64,000 bases of DNA from Puffinus mauretanicus. Taxonomy: Eukaryota; Chordata; Aves; Procellariiformes; Procellariidae. The position numbers were made by a program, and so were the translations under genes. Positions 22,836-31,874 of this stretch are shown one piece after another. The notes under the pieces were generated by a model. The model was not told the origin of the DNA and made no database searches. It was given only the letters and a program-made list of their open reading frames with translations. Position 1 is the first letter of the stretch. Every line of letters starts with the position of its first letter. The stretch spans positions 6,448,001 through 6,512,000 of the forward strand of contig JAJKFH010001865.1 in NCBI GenBank assembly GCA_023333565.1, given 5' to 3'.

Positions 22836-25800
22836 AGGGCGGCATGTCTGGGAGATGGGAGCTCATTGCAATACATCAGGTAATATAGTAATTATCAAGA
22901 ACACTCAAGGAGGAAACATCTGTTCAAAGCAGGACACAAACATTGCATTTTGCCATGCCAGTAGAGTGCCAGGCAGACCCCTCTATCAGGATAGTTCTGC
23001 ACAATCAGCTGATCGCAGGAGAGAGGGTCTTTTCAGTACTTGTCTTCATCAGACAGTATGGGTAATATATGGCAGGTATATGTGTGACAGTCACTGCTTA
23101 TTTGGACAAGGGTGTACTAAGGCATATTTCAGAAAGCTATGAAACGTACGCATCCATGTGACCAGGCCTGTGCTGAGTCTTCAGGCGGGGCTTTGTCTCT
23201 TGGGTTGTGACAAGTGTCCTCCATCATTGATACCTAACAATGTCATTCTCCTAGTTTTTAAGAGAACAGTAATGTACTGATGTGTTTCAAGGCAAAAGTG
23301 CATGCAGCCCTTGGGATACAGACAGTACATGCATTGGTTTCATTTTGCTAAATACATTGCTTTAATGTTATTCTATAACACCTATTCATTACTGGTAATG
23401 AGCGTAGAAATGATGATGAAGATATATCTCCAATTTCCTACTGTACCTGTAAAATATTAGTAATTTAAATGAGGCCATGCAAACTACAAAATTACAGCAT
23501 CACGCACTCTCATTGCAATGTGATTGGATTGCCTCTCTAAATGGTTCATCATCAATCCCAATAAAGACAAAGTGTGGGTGTAACTGTTGTCTTGGATCCA
23601 ATAGCTTAGTTTTATTGCCTCAGTAGCAGCTGTTTAAGTGCCCCTTCCTCTGCTACTCAGTGATGCGATACGCCTTTTCCATAAAGCAAGTCCATCAAAC
23701 TTGCCAGGATTCTGCTCCAGCCCACCACAAGGGATCCTCTCAGGATTAGAACTGCACAAGTATATTTAGAGGGGCATAAATGAGTAATGAAGGCATGAGT
23801 TCCTCTTGTTGTCCGTTAACTGAATTAAAATTCAGAAGAAAAAAAAAAGAATATTCATCAACAGTTCTCAAAATCTCTGGCCATCTCTAGGCCGTTACTT
23901 CCATGAAGGAAAGACACGACAGGATAAGAAACATCCTGAAATACAAGAACCCTTTGGAAGTCTCCTAAAAATATTTAAGTACTAATGAGTGCTGGGTGAA
24001 GAATTTCCTGCTCTAGCTGGTCATTAACTGCCAGGAAATTCCTGGACTGGACATCATTACTCATAAATCGTGAAAATATTTAAGAAATAAACCAATTAGA
24101 CAATTAACTTACTAAAATTTTAAACTGAAAGACAAAAATATAAATGTAAATATGTGTTACCAGGGCCTGGAGTTCTATTTAGTTATTAATGTTTTCTTAA
24201 CAGGTGAAGTTTAATAGTAGGCAGGACCTGATTCTCTCCAATACCCTGGGCGTATAAGTGTCATAACTTCTAATGATTGTAATTCTTTTTCCAATTTCAG
24301 TACATTATTTGAAGTAAGAAACAGTGACAATGTCTTAAGTGGGGAAAAAAAAACACATATGCAAATGGAAGCTGATCAAAATGAGGGTAAAAAGTGCAAA
24401 TTATTTTGCCATTTCCTGATTCAGTTTTTGAAATAATGCCCATACTCAGGCAAAATTGTTTTTTACTCACTTTAATATTTTTTTTTTTTGAGTGGAAAAT
24501 TCACATTTACTTTGATTTAAAATCCACTTCACTATGGTGGCTGGGGATTTGTAAGCATGCATACTATGGAAACGTTTCTTTGTAATTTCTGGGCCTCTCT
24601 CATCCCTGAGTTGATGCAGAATGAAAAATTGCTTCCTCTCTTTTTCATATCAGTTGCAATGGAAAAGGTACTGCTCAGTATGAACACATGGTAGGCACTC
24701 TAGAAAGAAGGACAGTGCAAGGAAGTTGTCATGTATTGCATTGAATGCCTAGGCCTTCTCTGGCCATCTATCTGGGAATATAGTTCTGTCCCTATAGTTC
24801 AGAATTTCAAGTTTTAAATATCCTGCTGTCCTATTTAAGATGAATTTTAGATATATCTTGGTGCATGTCAGGAATATTTTAAACAAGGAAAACATTGTTT
24901 AAATGGAAAAGGATAGCATTTTTGTATCCTCCTTGACAGTGTAGCTTCAAGTGTGCATCTTTTGATTGTGTGCAATAATTAAAGATCTTTATAGCCTTAC
25001 TCTTATGTATTATTTCCCAGCTAACCTAATTTATGAGCAGGTTGCTAATTTACTGTTCGAATGCATATGAAATACAAGTAATACACTGCCCGGGTGATTC
25101 CCACAAAATATATTTCTGCTTTGTTTTTAAAATTAAGATTATTAATATTCTGCGCAAATAAAATGTAATGCGATTATTTTGTTTTCAGGAGATTTTCACA
25201 ATCATTTTATGCCACAAGGAGAATAAATATACATGTCTCCACTACAGCTACTGTACATATTTTATTATAATCTTCTATTGGTTTGCATTTTTCAGCCTAG
25301 AGTTTTGCAACCTGGATGACAATGGTTATGCTGATGAAGTTGTTAAGCTAATTAATATATAATAAAGTAATAGCTAGGTTTATCTCTGCACTTCCACACT
25401 ACTGCCCTGTAACAAGGGCTGTTTATAAATAAGCATTCATGCTGAAAAAAATAATTCTGTGAACACAAGTCATTTCAGGCAGAAAAGAAACTAATGCAGC
25501 AAGACTGATGGAAAATGAACCCACCACAGATTTTGGTGTGAATTTAAACTTTCGTCTTGACAGGTTTTATCATCGTCCTGTAGACAAGTGTAAAACAGCA
25601 CCTGATGAAAATCCACAAAAACAACAGTTTATAGAAACTTCTATAAACACTTCTGCTCTGCTTCAGAAAATGGCTTCATTCAGGGACCAATGAATTTATA
25701 TGTGCAATTGAGACAAATTCTCATAAATTGAATTTTGAGGTCTCCAGTGGTTACCACAGTATTCCACACATCCATCCTATTCAGTGGACTGCTTAAGTGT

Positions 25801-26473
25801 ATGCTTTAAGACAATACTTAGGAAATATCAACATTGCTGGCATGAAAACAATCGATACTTACAATAATTTGCTAAATAAGTATATTGCTGAATTGGGACA
25901 TTTACCATATGCTAATATAAATATTTTGAGCCTTTTCTAGGCAAATGTCTAAGCAGAAGACTTTCACCCTGAAATTTAGTGAGTAATTTGAAGAAAATGT
26001 CTTACTCTATTTATTAGTCATTTTAATGGGGGAGGTGTTAGTTATCTTTTCATAATCATGACATGATTTCGTGAAGTGTGTCTTTCCCAGTTCTATTCAT
26101 CAAATAAGCTCTCCAAATAATTTTGAAAATTTATTCAGAATACCTCACTGCAAATATCAAAAGATATTTCACTATACCTGTCAGTATTACCACGTTCATG
26201 TTTTCTTATTTTCTGGCCTGATTGGAGTCTTTGGTGACATATTACATTTTTTTCTGTTCCCTTGTTCATTGACTTACAAAAATGGGATTTCTAAGTCTAA
26301 GCACTTGGGTTTCAGAATTCCTTTCTTCCAAATATTTTTGGAAATTCTAAAAGAAAATATCATTTCTGTGAATATACTTTCCAGGAAGTTAACATTCTGG
26401 AAAAGAAAACTGTCAAAAGTAAGGAGTGAAGTTTGGGTTTGTTTTATCAAATCAGTAAGATATTAATTACTTT
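22836..26473. other. Unique AT-rich sequence, no firm gene
   Basis: A 61-codon plus-strand frame at 25508-25693 has a mixed, protein-like composition but no splice or initiation context. A 131-codon frame at 26071-26466 is Phe/Ile/Ser-rich, as expected by chance in AT-rich DNA. Poly-T at 24478-24489. Confidence 0.45.
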
Positions 26474-26659
26474 TTAAAAAAATATTTGCCTATATTCTAG
26501 TGGAATTGTAGCATCCTCACTAAATGGAACTAAAACACTTTCAGGCTTGATTGTAAATGGGGTTCCATTGTGTTCACTTGCATCGTGTCTGATTTTTATT
26601 GTACAGTCCACAAAATCTGTAATCCTGTTTCCATTATTGTACAACACAGGGACAGCCAT
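26474..26659 (-). other. Weak candidate coding segment A, unidentified
   Basis: A minus-strand frame of 61 codons from an ATG, open a few codons further upstream. The peptide is mixed and hydrophilic with Asp, His and Glu (for example NNGNRITDFVDCTIKIRHDA), not typical of chance translation here. It has no clear donor before its TAA. I do not recognise it. With segment B (26927-27121) it could belong to a decayed minus-strand gene. Confidence 0.2.
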
Positions 26660-26926
26660 GTCTTTATTTCTACAAACCTACTAATTATTAAGATCCTCAT
26701 CTTGTTTCAAAGATGGATTTAAGATTAAACTATTTCATGAAAGGCTACATGGGCAAATCTATATCATAGGTATAAATCTGTGCTTTAAAAAGTGGATTTC
26801 AAATGCACTGTTGCTATGATTCTTTCTTAACATCTACTAAATAAGTTATTTTCCCAACAGTTATGCCTTCTGCCTAGGGCTATTTTATTTATGCATTATT
26901 TGGGAATTTTTATTCATAGACGTGTC

Positions 26927-27121
26927 CTAGATCACAGCAAGAGTAAATCCGGGAGGGACTGTAGGAAAATCATTGAAAACATCTCCGTATTGATTTTGCA
27001 TGTTTTTGACCACTTGATAAAGGAAGTACATAAAAGCTTTAGGAAGCAAAGAGGTGCCTACATGTAGTACAGTGATCAGAATTGTTGAAATCTCAAGAAC
27101 TAAAGCAATTCCCTGAGTCAA
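26927..27121 (-). other. Weak candidate coding segment B (possible terminal exon), unidentified
   Basis: The minus strand is open for 64 codons to a TAG at 26927-26929. The first 30 or so residues are hydrophobic (IALVLEISTILITVLHVGTS), followed by a polar, Pro-containing tail (FNDFPTVPPGF). The bases just upstream (ATACCCTTGACTCAG) form a plausible 3' splice site, and AATAAA follows the stop by about 10-15 bases, so a terminal exon is possible. I do not recognise it. Confidence 0.2.
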
Positions 27122-29397
27122 GGGTATATTTTATGAGAATAACACAATAAATTCTAGCAGTTGTCTTTAATGAGTTTCTAAATAAGCTTTAATATCCTCT
27201 TTAATACAATATAGGTTGATTTGATAGCCAAATTCATGGCATCATTTGGATTAGCAACTATCCATTTCCCCTAAATTAGGAACAGTTAGGAAATGAGTTA
27301 TTAATAGACTGTGTGGACTAGAAAAAGTATTTTTGTGAACTAATAGTAAATTGTCCCATCAAGCAGTTGTGTCCCTCCCATTGTGATTGTCCTTTCTAAA
27401 CAAAATTTGTAAATGTGCAAGTGAGCGCTGTCCTAGTTTTGTATGAGGAGCAGATGTAAACTGTGTTTGAGATAGTTTAAAATACTTCTATTTTTTCTAA
27501 ATGAAAATATTTCCTATTTCTAGCAGATTAACCTCTTGTACCATTCCTGTTAGTGGAGTCCAATGTCTGTACAAAAAAAACCTCCAGAGAAACTACTTAC
27601 TAGCCATTGAAATGCAAATGAGTGAAAGAAAAAGTGGGCTGTAAAACCTTCAAAGCAGCCAAGTGAGTTTGGTCCAGTTTTTAAAGCATATTTACGTGAC
27701 TTTAATCCACAAGTGTCAGTTTTCGGTGTGGAAAATTAAATCTAGGCTCTTTAACCAGTCATTTTAAAAAATATTCTTCCCATAGCCTTCTACTACTAAA
27801 AATATGTTGGATTTTATTGCCCGTCATGTTCCAAGTTTGAGAACAGCTCAGATTCTGAGAGCCAGGGAGGCGTCCTAGTCAGGATGGACATGCTTACCTG
27901 GTCTTTGACGATCCTTATCCCAGGCATTTTAGATAAATGTTTTCCTCTGGGATCTTCCCTGGCTGAACTGAGACTGGCTGGTTCTGAGAAGTGTCTTCAG
28001 AAAAGGAAATACATTCTAAACAATAGTGAAACAACCTCCTCCACCAAAACATTTTTGTCTTTTTCTGAAGGCAGAATTCAGTATGTCCATAAGATTTTTC
28101 AGTTTTATTTGACTGGAAGTGCTTATCATAAAGGTTATGCTGAAAGTTCCACCCCCAAATGCCATTTCACTTTTTTTTCACCTCCCTTCAGTATTCTTTC
28201 GCACCCATAATTTTGTGCTTTCCCACTGGGCCGTGTCTGGTGTCTGTTATTGATGCATTTGTTCAGAGCCCTTGAAACTGGGACAGTACAGCTGCTGTCT
28301 TCCATTGGGATTTTTTAGGTTTGTTCCCATTAACGTTTCATTGTAGTACAATGTTATCAGAAGAAAAGCAAGGATGATCTTGTTAATTAAAATGGCATTT
28401 GGGTTAACCTTAAGGTGATGACAAATGGATAAAAGCCAAGACATGTAGTGTAAAGGCTGACATGCTTTACTAGGCTTGTCATGTTGGGTTCAAGCTAGAA
28501 TATGCAAGCTAACTATGGTACTGTCTCAGTTTTTAGTTCAGAATGTCTCATTCTTATCAGAAAATCTGTGTCCTATAAATAAAAATAAGATTTTGTAGCC
28601 ACAGGGTTTCCCTGGAAAAGCTATACTTCTTTTCTGCATATTGTACATTGAAATATAAGAGCTCCCTCATCTCTGCTTTGAGGCAGCAAGTGTTTAATCT
28701 CTTAATTCTAGAGCAGAAGAAAGCAGAGTGAGCTCCTCCTCATCATCAGGATTTCCTTTTTGCTCTTCATTTTTCATTGTTTGTCATGTGTCTTAAATGT
28801 GTCATCCAGACTGAAACTAAGTGCTTAGCCCTTCATTTCATTACGATTATGCCATGCTCTCTGAGGCTTAAACTAGCTCATGCACCATTTGTAAATTTTG
28901 CAACCGATACCAAATGCCAGGCTGTGATGATACCTCAATGGCAGAACTTAAATGGTTTCTTCATAATAAGTGGGAATCCTTGGATGAGCAGCAGTCAGAA
29001 CTTTAGCTGTAGTGTAGACATAGGCTACCCTCTTTTACTTTCTTTTTATTTTTACAGATTTTAAAATAATTTTTCTGTATTGTTATAATTACGTCCTAAA
29101 GAACCATTCTAAACAAGCAATTTTCTTTTCATATGTTGTAATAAATCCTTTGAGTTACTGCTTGGTTGAAAGTAATGGAGCCCTTTAAAAAGCATGTTAA
29201 TATATATCACGATACCTTTGCTCAGTGCACAAGGGAGCTACAGAAACCTAGTGAGCTACTGCAGTGAGTAACAGTTCTAGGAAAGGGTCTGTATACTTTA
29301 TGTCTAAGACAAAATGTCTGGCTCTGCGTGAAGTTCAAAAGCATGATGGGCAAGTTAATTTCTGATAGGATACAGCTAATGCCACCAGGTCATAGTC
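27122..29397. other. Unique AT-rich sequence, no gene seen
   Basis: No pol-like, env-like or LTR-like sequence is visible next to the partial retrovirus that begins at 29398. Frames at 27884-28210, 28247-28444 and 28777-29064 have no motif. Confidence 0.5.
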
Positions 29398-30210
29398 TTA
29401 ATTCAGTGCTGCTGGATCCCTAATGTAGTTTTGCCTCCTATGATGGAACTGCTCTTGTTTTGGTTTAGGACACCAAAACAACCTTTGGTTTAGGTTTTGG
29501 TCAGGAGCTGGTCCACTGATTACAGAGCCACTAATTGGCCAATGATGCCTTTCTGGTGACGATAGAGTGTCCTGGTTGATAGGTGGAGAATAGGACATAC
29601 CCTCTTTGAGTTGCTGGACCTCCCGGGACAGCTTCTCCACAGCCAAGACAAGGGAGGAGGAGATAGTTTCTTCAAAATCCCGAAGTCTGCTAACTAAGGC
29701 ATCCATCGTTGGTGCTTCTTCCTCTGCCCAGGACAGTACTGCCAATGAACTGGCATACGATGCTGGTGCGCTCCGTACCAACTTCCACCACGTGGGTCGC
29801 GTGCACTGGACTTCATCTGGATCTTTGGGTGTTCGGACATCGTCCAGGTCACTATAAACCACCTCCAGCATGCCTAATTCTCTCAGGTACTGGATACCTC
29901 TCTCCATAGTGGTCCACTTGCCTAGGCGATATATAACATCTTCCTTGAAGGGATACCTTTCCTTCACGCCTGACAGCAGTCGCCTCCAGAGGCTGAGGAC
30001 CTGTGTCCCTTTTCCAATTGCTTTGTCAATACCTGCTTCCCTAGCAAGGGATCCCAGCTGTTTGGCTTCCTTCCCCTCTAATTCCAGGCTACTGGCCCCA
30101 TTATCCCAGCATCGGAGCAGCCAGGTAACAATATGCTCGCCTGGACGACGGCTGAAATCTTTCCGCATATCTCGCAACTCATTCAGGGATAAGGATCGGG
30201 TGGTTTCCAT
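29398..30210 (-). pseudogene. ERV gag-like precursor, capsid-like part
   Basis: 270 codons from an ATG, in the same phase as the 333-codon segment upstream. Twelve non-stop codons rich in Glu (GGEEEEE) lie between that segment's TGA and this ATG. The sequence is Trp-rich and helix-prone (VTWLLRCWDNGASSLELEG, LSLWRRLLSGVKERYPFKED, WTTMERGIQYLRELGML) with a probable coiled coil near residues 180-205. It resembles Gag-like products repeatedly seen in bird genomes and, by position, would be matrix/capsid. The C-terminus (LFWCPKPKQ) has no complete CCHC zinc knuckle. The frame ends soon after at a TAA that may belong to flanking DNA. No protease or pol follows. Confidence 0.7.
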
Positions 30211-30246
30211 CTCATTTATGAGTTCTTCCTCTTCCTCCTCCCCTCC

Positions 30247-30249
30247 TCA
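30247..30249 (-). other. Single in-frame TGA interrupting the gag-like frame
   Basis: The only stop between 31248 and 29398 in this phase. The context TCA TGA GGA fits CpG decay of an arginine CGA. A read-through stop is possible in principle, but nothing here indicates it. Confidence 0.75.
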
Positions 30250-30354
30250 TGATGGCCCTGGTTTTCCATCATCCTTTTCTAAATGACCTGACTTCCGCTT
30301 CAAAGATTTCTTCTTCTGTACAGGGGCGACGGATACCAGCGACGGTTGGTCCTC

Positions 30355-30714
30355 TGGTTCAGCTGTAGTACCCGTCGTGAGGGTTTGGGTAGCTGCAGTG
30401 CCTGTCGCGGGGGTTGGAGTAATTGTAGTGACTGTTGCCGGGGTTTGAGTGGCTGCAGTGCTTGTCGCACTGGTTGGAGTAACTGCAGTGACTGTTGGCG
30501 GAGTTTGAGTAGCTGCAGTGCCTGTTGCGGGGGTTGGAGTAACTGTAGTGACTGTTGCCGGGGTCTGAGTAGCCATAGTGGTTGTTGTGGGGGTTGAAGT
30601 AGCCACGGTGCCTGTCGCAGGGGTTTGAGTAGCCACAGTGGTTGTCGTGCGGGTTGAAGTAGCTACAGTGCCTGTCGTGGGGGTTTGAGTAGTCACCGTG
30701 TCTGTTGCTGGGGT
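30355..30714 (-). repeat. In-frame 30-bp minisatellite, 12 units (decapeptide array)
   Basis: Twelve consecutive 30-bp units coding for TPATGTAATQ-like decapeptides without a frameshift. Alternate units pair as a 60-bp higher-order repeat, notably TPATVTTVTP with TPATGTAATQ in the 3' half. Thr and Pro dominate, so the stretch would be mucin-like and O-glycosylatable if exposed. The other strand shows an open Cys/Ser-rich frame (30346-30597), which is only a shadow of the repeat. Confidence 0.9.
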
Positions 30715-31334
30715 TGATCTCTGGACAGTATTCCTGAATAGTTGTTTAACTCTAAACAAGGCCTGAACCACATTCAGGAGACATAGCAATATGATCATGC
30801 TTGTTTGAACATCCCAAGGATATTCAAAATTCTCAGGGAATATTGTGGACGTCTTCATGAAGAGGATAGAAGAAAAAGGAGTTTCTGAAGATATGGAAGG
30901 GAAGGTGAACAAGTGGGAGAAAGTGTCCCATCCTGTCTCCCCCCTAAATTCATCCTCTGAGGTGAAGACGTAAGAAGTGTAATTATTAATAGTTTCCAAA
31001 AGATAGCTCCCGAAGAACAGGAATGATGGCAGTGCTGAGTACAGGCTCGTGACCAATAATTTTATCATAACATAAAGCCAGGTCACACAGTATAGCAAAG
31101 CAATGACCTTAATCCATTTCCCAGAAATGACCAACCCCATATAAAAACTGATAATCAGCAGTATAGACAGCCAGTAAGGTGCTATATACCACAACTCCAA
31201 GAACAGATCCAAAAACTCTGAGAGCAAATAAATCAACATTGTGAACATCGAGTACTAAACTGATATAATGAATGCTTATAACAAATTTGTTTTAACCCGT
31301 TCGGGTCAGATGTGTCGTTATCTCAACCCTTCGA

Positions 31335-31352
31335 GCCCCACGTTGGGCGCCA
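31335..31352 (-). other. Retroviral primer binding site, tRNA-Lys(1,2) type
   Basis: On the minus strand TGGCGCCCAACGTGGGGC, starting 8 bases inside the LTR end. It matches the complement of the 3' end of tRNA-Lys(1,2), the primer of some betaretroviruses and lentiviruses. This shows that the LTR at 31361-31874 is the 5' LTR and that the element reads on the minus strand. Confidence 0.85.
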
Positions 31353-31360
31353 AAATGGAC

Positions 31361-31874
31361 TGTCGTGGTTTAACCTGGCAGGCAGCCAAATACCACGCAG
31401 CCGCTCACTCACTCCTCCCACCCCCAGCAGGACGGGGAGAGAATTGGAAGGGTAAGAGTGAGAAAAACTCATGGGTTGAGATAAAGACAGTTTAATAGAA
31501 CAGGAAAAAAAGGGAAAATAATAATGATAATGATAAAATATACAAAATGAGTGATGCACAACGCAATTGCTCACCACCTGACCGATAACCAAGTAGCGAT
31601 TGGTACTTCCTGGATCACGCCTACCATTCATATACGGAGCATGACGTCACATGGTATGGAATACCCCATTAGCCAGCTGGGCTGGCTGTCCTGACTATGT
31701 TCCCTTCCATCTTGTGTACCTAGCTCAGTCAGTAGGCATGGGAGCTGTCCTTGGACTAGGAGGGCACTTAGCAACAACTGAAAACATCAGTGTGTTATCA
31801 ACATTCTCCTCATACTAAATCCAAAACACAGCACTAGGAAGAAATTTAACCCTATCCCAGCCGAAACCAGGACA
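31361..31874 (-). mobile_element. 5' LTR, copy 3 (avian ERV)
   Basis: A 514-bp LTR starting TGTCGTGGTTTAACCTGG and ending CCGAAACCAGGACA. In its minus-strand sense it has a perfect palindromic CRE (TGACGTCA, 31642-31649), then TATATGAA about 8 bases downstream, and ATTAAA (complement of 31491-31496). The CCAAT box is changed to CTAAT. It is shorter than the two solo copies and diverged from them, so it is probably another subfamily. The primer binding site directly inside it fixes it as the 5' LTR. Short frames within it are not genes. Confidence 0.88.
31642..31649. promoter_or_regulatory. CRE (TGACGTCA) in the LTR promoter
   Basis: A perfect palindromic CREB/ATF site just upstream of the TATA element in LTR copy 3. 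The same place holds TGATGTCA in copy 1 (3107-3114) and TGACGTTA in copy 2 (19888-19895), each one base away, so the site was probably in the family's ancestor. Confidence 0.55.

Larger units (their letters stand above)
30247..31248 (-). pseudogene. ERV gag-like precursor, N-terminal part: membrane leader plus Thr-rich decapeptide repeats
   Basis: 333 codons ending in TGA at 30249-30247. Residues about 23-42 and 45-70 are strongly hydrophobic membrane segments, and a third lies at about 147-166 (SMIILLCLLNVVQALF). Between them is a polar region with an NYT glycosylation sequon near residue 89. Residues 179-298 are twelve tandem decapeptides of the TPATGTAATQ type. Residues 311-318 are basic (QKKKSLKRK from 311). 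The ATG is the first one in frame after the primer binding site. After the TGA the same frame stays open into the capsid-like segment at 30210-29398, so this was probably one long precursor, ended by a CGA-to-TGA type change. A membrane-spanning Gag leader recalls glyco-Gag of gammaretroviruses, but that is inference. Confidence 0.7.
29398..31874 (-). mobile_element. Partial endogenous retrovirus: 5' LTR, primer binding site, gag-like frame; no pol, env or 3' LTR
   Basis: On the minus strand, in order: LTR 31874-31361, an 8-base spacer, a primer binding site 31352-31335, a leader of about 85 bases, and a gag-like frame 31248-29398 interrupted by one TGA. No retroviral sequence is recognised beyond 29398, so the left boundary is approximate. 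The element has lost its 3' part, or is a gag-only non-autonomous element truncated at integration. The LTR belongs to the family at 2767-3351 and 19574-20137. No 5-bp repeat matching TAGAG (31875-31879) was found near the left end. The Lys-type primer binding site points to an ERVK/betaretrovirus-like class, while the solo LTRs have 5-bp duplications. Confidence 0.85.

Noticed and set aside
22678..23142. 154-codon plus-strand open frame
   Set aside because: It runs through a MIR relic (22740-22835), has no recognisable domain, and its composition looks like translated non-coding sequence.
26071..26466. 131-codon plus-strand open frame
   Set aside because: Phe/Ile/Ser/Lys-rich, as expected from AT-rich DNA. 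No domain or gene context.
29606..30597. Plus-strand frames (29606-29857, 29709-29909, 29870-30286, 30346-30597)
   Set aside because: Shadows of the minus-strand gag-like frame and its repeats. The Cys/Ser-rich one is the complement of the decapeptide array.
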